A DNA stretch of 64,000 bases from CAMAXB01 sp964476565 (lineage in GTDB: Bacteria > Verrucomicrobiota > Verrucomicrobiia > Opitutales > Opitutaceae), in contig CAYZBG010000016.1 in assembly GCA_964476565.1 (NCBI GenBank), forward strand, positions 1 to 64,000, written 5' to 3'. Numbering within the stretch: position 1 is the first letter of the stretch; each line of letters begins with the position of its first letter. The notes below the pieces were generated by a model. That model searched no databases. It saw only the letters and a program-made list of their open reading frames with translations, and was not told where the DNA came from. The position numbers and the translations under genes are program-made. Of the stretch, positions 43,047 to 52,089 are shown in pieces.

Positions 43047-45631
43047 CGGGTGTAATCGAGGGCCACGACGGTGAGGCCGTAGGCGGGAACGGTCAGGCGG
43101 AGGGGCTGGTTGAGGTCCAGCTTGGCGCGGATCGACGGACCGATCACGCCAGCGCCACTGAAGGCGGTTGCCCGACCGGCGGTCAGGGAGGCGGCGTCGG
43201 GGGCAAGCGTCACGGTGTGTTCGCGACCGACCTCATTCATGAGCAACAGGTACACGCGGGGCGAATCGACCGCACGGGCAATCACGCAGTCGATGGCAGG
43301 GTTGTCCACTCCGGCCTCGCCCCAGCCAAGCTCCGCTGCGTCGCCATACACCGAACCCGGGGCAAAGCCATAGCTCGCATGCGGTCCGACCTTCGGGGTG
43401 AAGAAGCCGCGCGGAAAGGTGACATTGCCCTCCGAGCGCACGGTGAGTTCGGCCATCAGGTAATCGGTGATCCACCCGATCTGCCACCAGGCGTGATGGG
43501 GAAACGGTCCGGCCCCGGCGTTCATGGTTCTCCAGTAATAAGACGCCACCTTGGTTTCGGGATCGACAAAGGCCTCGCGTCCAATTGCCGCCGAGCGGGC
43601 GAAATCACGAAACAGCGTCTCGCCCGTCAGCCGGTAAACGCGGAGGAAGAGGCCGGCGTGACTGGCCAGCAGGATGGGACCGGCATTGACCGCCGAGCCC
43701 AGCAGGCCCCCGTGCTCGAAGCTCAGCCCGGACTGATTGATCATCCACTCGGGCAGGGTGCGTCCCTTCACCTGACGCGGTGCCGTCTTGGCGACGGGAT
43801 GGGTGTAGATCGACGTGGTGTAAAAGCGCGCCGCTGCGATCCCGGCGTCCCGGTAGGCCACCTCACCTGTCACTTCGTGGAGATCAAGCAAGGCCTGGGC
43901 GATCTGGGCCGTGGCAAAATCGGGCACAAAACGCGCGTCGCCGCAGACGCCAAGGAAGCGACCCGGATTCACCGCGTGCGCTACGAGCCAATCGGCACCC
44001 TTACGCGCCGCCGCCAGATACCTCGCGTCACCAAGAATTCGGTACGCCACAAGCAGCCCGTAGAAAGTCGGACGGTAGTCGTTGAGATCGGTGAAAACCG
44101 GGCGCTCGTCATGCCGTCGGTAGCCCACTTCCCAGCGGCCGTCGGTTTTTTGCCAGGCGAGCAGCCGTTCTGCGGCGAGCGTGAAACGGGTACGCGCCTC
44201 TGCATCGCCAGGCTCGAAGAGGAGGATGTTCCCGAGGTCGAGCAGCGCATAGTACGTGAGCGCCACCGGCTCGACGTAGTCACCCCATTCTTCGGCGAAG
44301 CGCCTGCTGCTTGGCAGGTAATACTGCCCGACCGCCGCACCTTGGAAGAAACCTGGTTCGCCCTGCACCTGCTTCAGCTTGAAGTTGCGCGCGTAGGGCA
44401 GGCGTTCCTCGCGCAGCTTCGGATCGCCCGTGATGCGCGCGAGCATCCACATCGCGCCGTAATCGGAATTCTTGATCGAATCGCCCGGCTTGGCTGCTCC
44501 GGCAACCAGGCCGCGATAGATCTGAGCCCCGAGGCGCACGCCCTCGAACTCCTCCACCCGCCAGAGCGACGTCTGGTCATCGGTAAGGTACCGGTGTTGG
44601 GCGCGCACACGGTCAGTCAGGGATTGGCTGGGTTCGCGCAACGCAAGTCCGTCGGCAAAACGGTAGATGCTCTGAATGACATGCCGGTTGACCTCGAACC
44701 AATCTCCGGCGCGCACGGTGTAGCGAAAGAGGAAACTTCGGCGCTCACCCGCCGCCAGGTGGCTGTCCGCCTGTCCAAGGACCGGGTGATACAGCGTAGG
44801 GCTGAGCTCCCCTGCCCGGGTCATGTGCGACAGCCCCAGCTGCCATCGCTGTCGCGTGTCGTGATCGTCCCCCCAGGGCTCCGCCGCGGTGCCCGGCTCG
44901 GCGGTGACGGCCAGCGTGGCTCCGGAGACATCGGTCGCGAGGGACGAAAGGGTCGAGGCCGTGCGTTCCCGCACCACGACGGGTCGCGGCGGCAAGCCCT
45001 GGCCGTAGCCGTAGCTCAAGAGCAGATTGGGCTCGATGGCCGCACCTTGAAAGTAGCCCGGCACAACCGCCCATGCGAGCCGCTCCGCCGGGAACGTGAC
45101 CAATGCCGGCGTGGCGAGGGAGAAGAAACCGGTGCGTTTCGCCGTGACCACCAGCGTGGCCCGCACGTCGCCAGGGAACGCGGGATCCAGGGCCAGGGTC
45201 AGCTCGACTCCGGCCACCGGTGTATCGTGGCGGAAGCGCAAGGAACCGTCGGCAAGGCGCTCGGCCTCACCGGGCAGGAACCGGAAGGCTTCTCCGGCGA
45301 CATTGAGGGACACCGCATCGGTGGTGTTGGCCCACTTGCGCTCGAGGTGAGGAATCTTGAGCTCGGCGCCCACATCATAGAACACCTCAAGGCCGGGTCC
45401 CACGGGTTCGGCCGACGGCGCCTGCTCTGCAAATAGGAGGGTGTAGGTGCCGGACGGCTGGCCCACCGGCAACGACTGGCCGTCGCGCAGCGCGACCACT
45501 TCGCTCGCCCGCCAGCCATCCGTGCCCCGTGAAAAGACCAATCGGGTCGCACCGTCCGCAAGCGTGAGCACGTCTTGCGCCGGCAGCATGACCGCACTGA
45601 GCAGCAGGCAAAGCAGCGTCCGCTTGCTCAT
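43043..45631 (-). CDS. Exported (alpha/alpha)6-type carbohydrate-active protein, unassigned
   Basis: An 862-residue protein with a signal peptide (RTLLCLLLSAVMLPAQD). The first half is beta-sandwich-like (TLADGATRLVFSRGTDGW onward). The middle (about 350-720) is helical with repeated hairpins typical of an (alpha/alpha)6 toroid: DYGAMWMLARITGDPKLREE, FGLLVAYRILGDARYLAAAR-like segments, AQALLDLHEVTGEVAYRDAG, LFLRVYRLTGETLFRDFARS. A beta C-terminus follows. Such folds serve glycoside hydrolases and polysaccharide lyases acting on uronic-acid polymers; I do not recognise the family. It overlaps the FAD oxidoreductase gene by 4 nt upstream (45628-45631) and the MFS gene downstream. Confidence 0.8.
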   Translation of the reverse strand: MSKRTLLCLLLSAVMLPAQDVLTLADGATRLVFSRGTDGWRASEVVALRDGQSLPVGQPSGTYTLLFAEQAPSAEPVGPGLEVFYDVGAELKIPHLERKWANTTDAVSLNVAGEAFRFLPGEAERLADGSLRFRHDTPVAGVELTLALDPAFPGDVRATLVVTAKRTGFFSLATPALVTFPAERLAWAVVPGYFQGAAIEPNLLLSYGYGQGLPPRPVVVRERTASTLSSLATDVSGATLAVTAEPGTAAEPWGDDHDTRQRWQLGLSHMTRAGELSPTLYHPVLGQADSHLAAGERRSFLFRYTVRAGDWFEVNRHVIQSIYRFADGLALREPSQSLTDRVRAQHRYLTDDQTSLWRVEEFEGVRLGAQIYRGLVAGAAKPGDSIKNSDYGAMWMLARITGDPKLREERLPYARNFKLKQVQGEPGFFQGAAVGQYYLPSSRRFAEEWGDYVEPVALTYYALLDLGNILLFEPGDAEARTRFTLAAERLLAWQKTDGRWEVGYRRHDERPVFTDLNDYRPTFYGLLVAYRILGDARYLAAARKGADWLVAHAVNPGRFLGVCGDARFVPDFATAQIAQALLDLHEVTGEVAYRDAGIAAARFYTTSIYTHPVAKTAPRQVKGRTLPEWMINQSGLSFEHGGLLGSAVNAGPILLASHAGLFLRVYRLTGETLFRDFARSAAIGREAFVDPETKVASYYWRTMNAGAGPFPHHAWWQIGWITDYLMAELTVRSEGNVTFPRGFFTPKVGPHASYGFAPGSVYGDAAELGWGEAGVDNPAIDCVIARAVDSPRVYLLLMNEVGREHTVTLAPDAASLTAGRATAFSGAGVIGPSIRAKLDLNQPLRLTVPAYGLTVVALDYTR

Positions 45632-47943
45632 ACCAACTCCTTATTCGCGTAGCAGCGGACCTCGAAGAGCGCCGCGGGCACGTGGGCCGAGGGGTGTTCG
45701 AGTTCGAGGCGCAGCGAGCGGGTGCGTACCGGCTGGGCAAACACGTGCACGTTGCGCGTCTCGTGGTTATCGGTGCGCTCCGCGAGCACGGTCCCGGTCT
45801 CACCGTCAACGAGGCGGTAGCGGCGCACGCAGAACGGCATCTCGCGCTCCGGATGGCCCCAGAGCACGGACTCCATCGGGTGATCGAAGTCGGCATCGAA
45901 CCCGAGCTCCACGCGGGCGAGCGTGCGAGGCTCGGACCAAGTGAGGGTCAAGGTGGGGTGCGGGTCGGCGGGCGACGCCACCCACGCGTTAGGCCGGGAG
46001 GTGGGGCGGGCGACGCCGTTGACCACGTTCGCGGCGGCGTAGACGCGGAGCGGTTCGGCGAGGGTGAGCGCGAGGTTGTGTCCGCCTGGACGCCGGCGCG
46101 GCTGCCAGAACTCGAACTGGTCAACGCCGATGTCGCCCGGGGGCGTCTGGACGGCGGACTCGGCCACGGCGCGGTTCGCCTCGTGACAAAGGGAAAGGAC
46201 GCCGGTGACCCGGCGTTCGGAGCAGCGCAGGCTGATCGAGGCGTCGCCAAAGAAGCAGATGAAGGCGTAGCGCGTGTCGGTGAACCGGTGGGTGAAGGCG
46301 AGGTCGAGCGGCACGTCTTCGCCGGGCGGTACGGCGACGGTGAGGGTCTCGAGGGTGACGTCGGGCGTGTGGTTGTCCGGCTTGCTGCTTTGGCGCAGTT
46401 CAATCCGGAGGGAGCCGGACTGCTTCGCGTGGGTGAAGACCCGGACGCGCGGTGTGGTGCCCGCCGTGAGCGGAAGCATCATCGCCCAGCGCTGGCCGAG
46501 GGAGAGGATCGGGCCGTCGGGCGGCAGGGCGTCGAGGATGTACTCGCTGGACGCGGTGAGGGTCGCGGACGGGGCGAGATCGAGGGGATCGCGCAGGGCG
46601 AGGCCGGGGATGTGATGGCCCACGCGGAGGAGAGCGCGTTGCAACTCGTCGATGCGCTGGCGGCCGAGTTCGCGGGGCAGGAGCCCGTGGCGGGTGCAGA
46701 GCGCGGCGGCTTGCCCGACGGCTTCACCGACGTAGGCGCAGGTGCCCATGACGCGGCTGGAACCGAAGGCCACGTGAGTCGCGCTGATGATGCGGCCGGC
46801 GAGGAAGAGGTTGGGGATGTTCTTGCTGTACACGCACCGGTACGGGATCTGGTACAGGCCCTTCGAGTGCCACTGGTTGCAGCCGGGTTTCTCGGAGAAG
46901 ACGCCGTCGGCGGGATGGAGGTCGATGGACCAGCCGCCGAAGGCGATCGCGTCGGGGTGCAGGCGTTGTTCGACGACGTCCTGCTGGGTCAGCCAGGTGT
47001 CACCCTCGAACCGCCGGCTCTCGCGCTTGCCGGGGATCGTGCCCACCCATTCGAGGGTCAGGTTGGCGGCCTCGGGGAACTTGCCGGAGTTCTTGATGTA
47101 GTCCCAGACGCCATAGACGACCTTCCAGAGCTCCCACTTGATCGTCTCGGTCGCGTGCACGGTGTCGAGGCGGCCGCCGTACTCGATCCACCAGAGCTTG
47201 CAGCCGTACTCGCGGGCGTTGAAGGCGCGGAAGCGCGGGATCTTCGTGATGTCGCGCAGGGCGAAGGCCGGGGGCGTGAAGGTGACCGGGCGGCCGGTGT
47301 CCTTCGAGTAGAAGTAGAGCGAGTGGCCGAGCAGTTCGCCGTACTCCTGGGTAGGGGCGAACTTTTCCCCGAACTCTTCGCGGGCCTCGGCGCCCATGCG
47401 AAAGGCGGCGCCGGCGAGGAAGCCGACCACGCCGTCGCCTGAGGCGTCGCAGAAGAGCGGCGCGGCGAGCTCGTAGCGGGTCGAGTTCTGCGAGCAGAAG
47501 GCGTGGACAGCACGGATGTGATCGGCGTGGCCGTTGGCTTCGGGGCCGGCCTTGACCACCTCGTGGACGGCGGTGTTGAGCAGGAGGGTGATATTGGGTT
47601 CGGCCGTGACCTTCTCGAGCAGGAGCGCGTCGACGAGCAGCGGGTTGCCCTCGGGATTGCGGAAGGTGTTCTCGACCAAAAGTTCGTCGACGATCCCGCC
47701 TTCGCGCGCCCAGCGGTTGTTGTTCCCCATGTGCGAGGTCGCGCCGAGGATCCAGAGCCGGACCTCGCTGGAGGCGTTGCCGCCGAGGACCGGGCGATCC
47801 TGCACGAGGATGACCTTGATGCCGGCGCGGGCCGCCGCGATGGCGGTGCAGGAGCCGGCCAGGCCCCCGCCCACGACCACGAGGTCGGCGGAAAGGCGTT
47901 GCGTGTGGAGTTCGCGCCGTTCGACGGCGGGGGCGGAGATCAT
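45628..47943 (-). CDS. FAD-dependent oxidoreductase (FAD_oxidored family)
   Basis: A 771-residue flavoprotein without a signal peptide. The dinucleotide-binding motif is near the N-terminus (LVVVGGGLAGSCTAIAAARAG, with G25, G27, G30). VLGGNASSEVRLWILGA follows, as in the FAD_oxidored family, then the lower FAD site CDASGDGVVGFLAGA and NLFLAGRIISATHVAFGSSRV near the end of the catalytic part. The last third (about 480-771) is beta-sandwich-like (LRIELRQSSK, RVELGFDADFDHPM) and probably a non-catalytic domain. The electron acceptor and substrate are unknown; members of this family recur in Planctomycetota and Verrucomicrobiota glycan loci. The start at 47943 lies 14 nt from the preceding gene. 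Confidence 0.88.
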   Translation of the reverse strand: MISAPAVERRELHTQRLSADLVVVGGGLAGSCTAIAAARAGIKVILVQDRPVLGGNASSEVRLWILGATSHMGNNNRWAREGGIVDELLVENTFRNPEGNPLLVDALLLEKVTAEPNITLLLNTAVHEVVKAGPEANGHADHIRAVHAFCSQNSTRYELAAPLFCDASGDGVVGFLAGAAFRMGAEAREEFGEKFAPTQEYGELLGHSLYFYSKDTGRPVTFTPPAFALRDITKIPRFRAFNAREYGCKLWWIEYGGRLDTVHATETIKWELWKVVYGVWDYIKNSGKFPEAANLTLEWVGTIPGKRESRRFEGDTWLTQQDVVEQRLHPDAIAFGGWSIDLHPADGVFSEKPGCNQWHSKGLYQIPYRCVYSKNIPNLFLAGRIISATHVAFGSSRVMGTCAYVGEAVGQAAALCTRHGLLPRELGRQRIDELQRALLRVGHHIPGLALRDPLDLAPSATLTASSEYILDALPPDGPILSLGQRWAMMLPLTAGTTPRVRVFTHAKQSGSLRIELRQSSKPDNHTPDVTLETLTVAVPPGEDVPLDLAFTHRFTDTRYAFICFFGDASISLRCSERRVTGVLSLCHEANRAVAESAVQTPPGDIGVDQFEFWQPRRRPGGHNLALTLAEPLRVYAAANVVNGVARPTSRPNAWVASPADPHPTLTLTWSEPRTLARVELGFDADFDHPMESVLWGHPEREMPFCVRRYRLVDGETGTVLAERTDNHETRNVHVFAQPVRTRSLRLELEHPSAHVPAALFEVRCYANKELV

Positions 47944-47957
47944 GGGAAAGGGAGGGA

Positions 47958-49718
47958 TCAGCGTTGGTCGCGATGCCAGGCGGCGAGGGCAACGTTCCAG
48001 GCGGCGTTGAAGTTCACCCAGCCTTCGGGGTGGCGGAACTTGCCGTCGGGATTGAACGGGTACTTCTCGGAGCCGGGCGAGGCGCAGAGGGCGCCACGGA
48101 CCGTCTCGATGCGCGCGCAGGTGTCCGGCTTGTAATGCACCGGCCAACCGCGCTCCACGCGCGGGAATCCCAGCCACGGATACGCCGTGGCGGCGGCGAG
48201 CTGGGGGTTGCGGCCGAAGAGATTGTCGAGCTGGGCAACGGCCAGCTCGCGCAGGCGAGCGGACAGCGCCGGGTCGTCGACCACGCGGGCGGCAGCCAGG
48301 GCGCTGGCGGCGAAGGCGGCGAGATTCCCCGGTTCGTTGATCTTGGGAATGGTCCAGTGATCCTGCAGGTCGAAGCGGCGGAAGTCCCAGAGGTTGTCGG
48401 AGCGCGCCACCGCCACCTTCGCCCAGGCGACGATCTTCGCCCGCAGACCGGCCGGCGCCGCCTGCGGATGCGTTTCGAGCAAACGCACGAGCCCGGGGAC
48501 GGTCTTGTGCTCGCTCATGCGGTGACCCTTGGTGGTGCGCGGGTCGTTCCAGTCCAGGTGCTCGACAATCCACGCCGCCTGCGCGACGGCGGCGGCGAGG
48601 TAGTCGGCCGCGTCGGCACGTTGCTCGCGCCGCGCCACCTCGTGGAGCAGGAGATTGGGCTCGATCGAATGACCGGGGGCATGGCGGCCCTTGTACGGAT
48701 GCAGGTAACCGCCCATCGGATTGTCGCCCTCCATCTCGGCGACGGCGAGGTAGGTCTGCGGATCCCACATGGGCGGGATCGCCAACAGGCCGGTCGCCTT
48801 CCAGTGAGCGAAGACGAAGTCGCGACACCGTGCGTAGAACGACGCGGGCAGCCAGCGTTGCAACTGCGGCCAGGCATGGAGCACGTACACGAATTGCTCG
48901 ACCGTCTGGCCGTGAATCTGGCGCGGCAGCGGATCGCCACTCGGATCGCGCGTGGCGGGATTCACCAAGTAGTAGCCAAGGCCCCAGTGCATGAGCTTCA
49001 CGACGTCGGGCGCGTCGGCCGCGGGCGGCTCGATCTCGGTGAAGTAGCGCGTCACCGCCTCCATCACACCCTCGCTGTGGGGGTTGTTCGCGTCGAAGAC
49101 GAAGGTCGGCGCCAGCACGCGAGCCTTGTCCGCGGCCCAGTCGATCTGCCGCGGCAGCCGCTCGTGAAACGCCGGGTCGGCCAAATAAAGATCCACAAGC
49201 GAGGGGACGGCGAAATCGTAGTAGGTGCCATCACGCCACGGGCAGCCGCCGAAGGCCGACGGATGCGTGCCGAGCACGCTGCGGCAGTCGATCATGAAGT
49301 CGACGGCTGCGGCCCAGAACTGTTCCTGGTAGAGGTTGCCACGCACCGCGAAGGGATCGCTGACCGTCGCGGTGCGACCGGCCCCGGACACTTCAATCAC
49401 GTACTCCGCGGCGCGATCGGGCGGACGGAATCCGGAGAAGTCCCCTACTCCGCCGCGAATCACACCTTCAAATAAAACCTCGCCCCCGGTCGCGGCGCGC
49501 ACGCGAAAAGCGCTGCCGTCCGGCGAAACGGGCGCGGTGAAGCGTTTCACCGCACCCGTTTCGAAGCCCACCTGGTTCAGGGCGACGACATGCGCGCCTT
49601 CCAAGATGACGGCCCGAGGCGACGGCGGCGGCAGTGCTCCACAGGGCGTGACGGCGGCCGTCGCGATCAGGAGGGCAAGAAGATGTGGGAACCGGAGCAT
49701 GGCAGAATATCCACTCAC
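47958..49718 (-). CDS. Exported CelD_N-like / (alpha/alpha)6 protein (GH9-related), copy 2
   Basis: About 586 residues. GTG 49718 overlaps the preceding stop as GTGA and is used here; ATG 49700 would still keep the signal peptide (FPHLLALLIATAAVTPCGA). An N-terminal Ig-like domain of the CelD_N type (ALNQVGFETGAVKRFTAP) precedes a helical toroid (DFMIDCRSVLGTHPSAFGGC, VVKLMHWGLGYYLVNPATRD, PNLLLHEVARREQRADAADY, FGRNPQLAAATAYPWLGF, WVNFNAAWNVALAAW). The usual GH9 DAGDY nucleophile motif is not visible; GGCPWRDGTYYDFAVPS lies where it would be. It is a tandem paralogue of the next gene upstream. Action on an oligosaccharide is likely; the chemistry is uncertain. Confidence 0.82.
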   Translation of the reverse strand: MSGYSAMLRFPHLLALLIATAAVTPCGALPPPSPRAVILEGAHVVALNQVGFETGAVKRFTAPVSPDGSAFRVRAATGGEVLFEGVIRGGVGDFSGFRPPDRAAEYVIEVSGAGRTATVSDPFAVRGNLYQEQFWAAAVDFMIDCRSVLGTHPSAFGGCPWRDGTYYDFAVPSLVDLYLADPAFHERLPRQIDWAADKARVLAPTFVFDANNPHSEGVMEAVTRYFTEIEPPAADAPDVVKLMHWGLGYYLVNPATRDPSGDPLPRQIHGQTVEQFVYVLHAWPQLQRWLPASFYARCRDFVFAHWKATGLLAIPPMWDPQTYLAVAEMEGDNPMGGYLHPYKGRHAPGHSIEPNLLLHEVARREQRADAADYLAAAVAQAAWIVEHLDWNDPRTTKGHRMSEHKTVPGLVRLLETHPQAAPAGLRAKIVAWAKVAVARSDNLWDFRRFDLQDHWTIPKINEPGNLAAFAASALAAARVVDDPALSARLRELAVAQLDNLFGRNPQLAAATAYPWLGFPRVERGWPVHYKPDTCARIETVRGALCASPGSEKYPFNPDGKFRHPEGWVNFNAAWNVALAAWHRDQR

Positions 49719-52063
49719 AGCGCGGTGCTCGCCGACCGGGCCAGAAAGCCGAAGCCGTAGGCCGCGGTGGCCGAGGCGCCGCGCGGTGTCGAGAGCACGC
49801 CGTCGTCAACGCGCGCGGTCGCGTCCGGTGCGAGGCGAAGGCGGCCGGTCAACGTGCGGGCATCGGGACCGTCCTCGGTGACAGTGACCCATTCGGTGTC
49901 GCCGTTTGAGGTGGTCACGCGCACGCGGCCAGTCTCCACGCGGGCGTAGTCGAAGTTGAGCGGCGCCGTGAGTTGCACGACGAGATCCGAGTCCTCGCGT
50001 CGCACCGTGACACTCGTCTCATGGTGGGCGAGCCAGGCCAGACTTTGGTTGAAGGCGGCGTTGAACTGCACCCAGCCCTCCGTCCAGCCGACGTTGCCGA
50101 CCTCGGGATGATAGGGGTAGTGCTGCGTCTTCGGCGCGCCATCGATGACAAAGCGGGCCTTCTCCAACTGGCCGATGCCGCCGTGGTGAAACGAGTACCA
50201 GCCGAACTCGACCCCCTCCAGCTCGCGCGCTGCATCGTAGGAGAAGTGGCGGCCGGTGGGATTGCGTCCGAATCCGTTGTCGAAATGAGCGTAGGCCACC
50301 TGCTCGAGGCGGGCGCGGCGGCTGGCGTCATCGATGAATGGATACACGGCGAGCAAAGGGCCGGGCAGGCCGAGCACGTTGCCCGGTTCGTTCCACATCG
50401 TGCGCGCCGGGCCGGTCGGCACCCAGCCGCCGTCGTCGGTGAGCCGGCGGAAGTCCCACAGGTTCTCGGAGCGGCGCAGCGCGACGCGGCTCCAGGCGTC
50501 GAGCTTCTCGCGCAGGCCCGCCGGGGCGCGGTCGGGATACTCCTTCAGGAAGTGCACGAGACCCGCGACGGTGAGGAACTCGCTCATGCGCTGTCCCTTG
50601 GTCGTCTGTGGATCCTCCCAGTCGAGGTTTGCGATCATCCAGGCGACCTGACGGTGCGCCGCCTCGAGGAAGCGTTCGGCATCGGGCCGGCCTTCGCGCC
50701 GTGCCACGGCGTACATGAGCAGGTTGGGTTGGACGGAGAAGCCGGGCGGGTACGCGCCCTTCGTCGTGCCAAGCTTGGTCTTGAGCGCGAAGAGATCGTG
50801 CTCGGGGCTCTCGTCGTAAGGGTACGCGCGGTCGCAGGTCGTCTGCGCCCAGGTAGCGAAGGCGTAGTCGCGCACGGCCGCGTAGTTCTGCGCGGGCAGC
50901 CAGGCCTCGATCCACGGCCAGGCGTAGAGGAAGTAGGCCAGCTGGGCCTTGAGGTGCTCGTGGGTCAGCTTCTGCGTGACGACCACATCGGCGCCCCAAT
51001 GGATCAGCTTCACGATATCCGGAGCGTCCTCGCGGTACGGTTCGAGGGTGCCCCAGAGCTTGCGGGCATCGGGTGCCTCGTAGCTCACCTGGCGCGGCAT
51101 GCGCTCGTAGGCGGACGGATTCGAAAGGTACTGCGGCACGAGTGTGTGCAGCACCCAGCCGAAGTGGTGATCGTCGCGCCAGCTGAAGGAGCCGCGGCAG
51201 ATGTCGCGCCAGTTGCCGACGTAGTGCCGGCTGTCGACCATGAAGTCGATCGAGCGCTGGTACGTGACGCGCTCGAGCCACCAGTGACCGATGCGGAACG
51301 GCACTGAACGATGTCCGCCCGCTTCGACGACAAACTCGTCGGCGGAGGCGGGATCGAAGGCTGAGAAATCGCCGCGTCCCTGCGCGATCGTGCCGCGAAA
51401 CACAGGTTCGCCGCCCGACGCGCGGCGCACGACGAAGTCCGTGCCGTCGGCGACGGTCGGCGCGGTGAAACGCTTGGGCTCGCCGCGGTTGAAGCCGCTT
51501 TGGTTCAGATAAATCCGCGGGATGACCTCGTCCGGCGCACTCTCCGTGCCCTCTGCGATGATCGGTGGCATGCCGCCGCCGGCAGCCGGCCAGACCACCA
51601 GCTCCTTCACGCGCGCCGCGCCGTCGCCGGTGGACGTGATCCAGAGGCGAAGCCGATCGGTCGTGACGACGAGGGTGTCGTCGAAGGCGAGGCTGAACGC
51701 GAGGCGCTGATTGCCACTGATCCGGGCGGAAGGGACATCGACCCACGCCCCGTCGCGCCAGAACTGGACGACGAGGTCGCGGATCACGGTGGTCGGATCG
51801 AAGCCGGTGAACACGTGCACGCCCGCCAGCGTTGTCGCCGCCGGGAAACGGACCTCCAGCCAGGCCGGTCCGGCGCCCGGGGCGCTGATCCACGTCGACT
51901 CCTCCGTGACGAGTCCATCCACCGCTCGCGACGGCTCGCGGCCGTCCGCGACGGAGCTCGCCGTGGCGGCGACCGGGCGGAGCGAGGACAGCTGGACCGC
52001 GCCGGCCGTGCCGGTGACGGGACCGAGCACAGCCGGGAGAAGGAGCCAACGAAGCGATCGCAT
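49715..52063 (-). CDS. Exported discoidin + CelD_N-like / (alpha/alpha)6 protein (GH9-related), copy 1
   Basis: A 782-residue protein from ATG 52063 with a signal peptide (LRWLLLPAVLGPVTGTAGA). An F5/8-type-C (discoidin) domain covers about 25-165 (ATASSVADGREPSRAVDG, AWLEVRFPAATTLAGVHVF). A CelD_N-like Ig domain follows (IYLNQSGFNRGEPKRFTAP), then a helical toroid like its neighbour's (DFMVDSRHYVGNWRDICRGS, VVKLIHWGADVVVTQ, PNLLMYAVARREGRPDAERF, FGRNPTGRHFSYDAARELEG), and a beta C-terminus (about 700-782). No standard GH9 DAGDY motif is seen. The discoidin domain suggests glycan or surface binding. It follows the TonB receptor by 26 nt and overlaps copy 2 by 4 nt. Confidence 0.83.
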   Translation of the reverse strand: MRSLRWLLLPAVLGPVTGTAGAVQLSSLRPVAATASSVADGREPSRAVDGLVTEESTWISAPGAGPAWLEVRFPAATTLAGVHVFTGFDPTTVIRDLVVQFWRDGAWVDVPSARISGNQRLAFSLAFDDTLVVTTDRLRLWITSTGDGAARVKELVVWPAAGGGMPPIIAEGTESAPDEVIPRIYLNQSGFNRGEPKRFTAPTVADGTDFVVRRASGGEPVFRGTIAQGRGDFSAFDPASADEFVVEAGGHRSVPFRIGHWWLERVTYQRSIDFMVDSRHYVGNWRDICRGSFSWRDDHHFGWVLHTLVPQYLSNPSAYERMPRQVSYEAPDARKLWGTLEPYREDAPDIVKLIHWGADVVVTQKLTHEHLKAQLAYFLYAWPWIEAWLPAQNYAAVRDYAFATWAQTTCDRAYPYDESPEHDLFALKTKLGTTKGAYPPGFSVQPNLLMYAVARREGRPDAERFLEAAHRQVAWMIANLDWEDPQTTKGQRMSEFLTVAGLVHFLKEYPDRAPAGLREKLDAWSRVALRRSENLWDFRRLTDDGGWVPTGPARTMWNEPGNVLGLPGPLLAVYPFIDDASRRARLEQVAYAHFDNGFGRNPTGRHFSYDAARELEGVEFGWYSFHHGGIGQLEKARFVIDGAPKTQHYPYHPEVGNVGWTEGWVQFNAAFNQSLAWLAHHETSVTVRREDSDLVVQLTAPLNFDYARVETGRVRVTTSNGDTEWVTVTEDGPDARTLTGRLRLAPDATARVDDGVLSTPRGASATAAYGFGFLARSASTAL

Positions 52064-52089
52064 GGTCGTGGGGTGGCGGGGTGTGGCGA

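Noticed and set aside
43217..45436. 739-codon plus-strand frame
   Set aside because: Antisense to the (alpha/alpha)6 gene, no recognisable content.
45628..48828. 1066-codon version of the FAD oxidoreductase
   Set aside because: The extra 295 N-terminal codons overlap the neighbouring (alpha/alpha)6 gene in another frame; the FAD domain begins properly at 47943.
47958..52063. Straight GH9 cellulase annotation
   Set aside because: The Ig domain and toroid are GH9-like, but the DAGDY catalytic motif is not present, so the activity name was not used.
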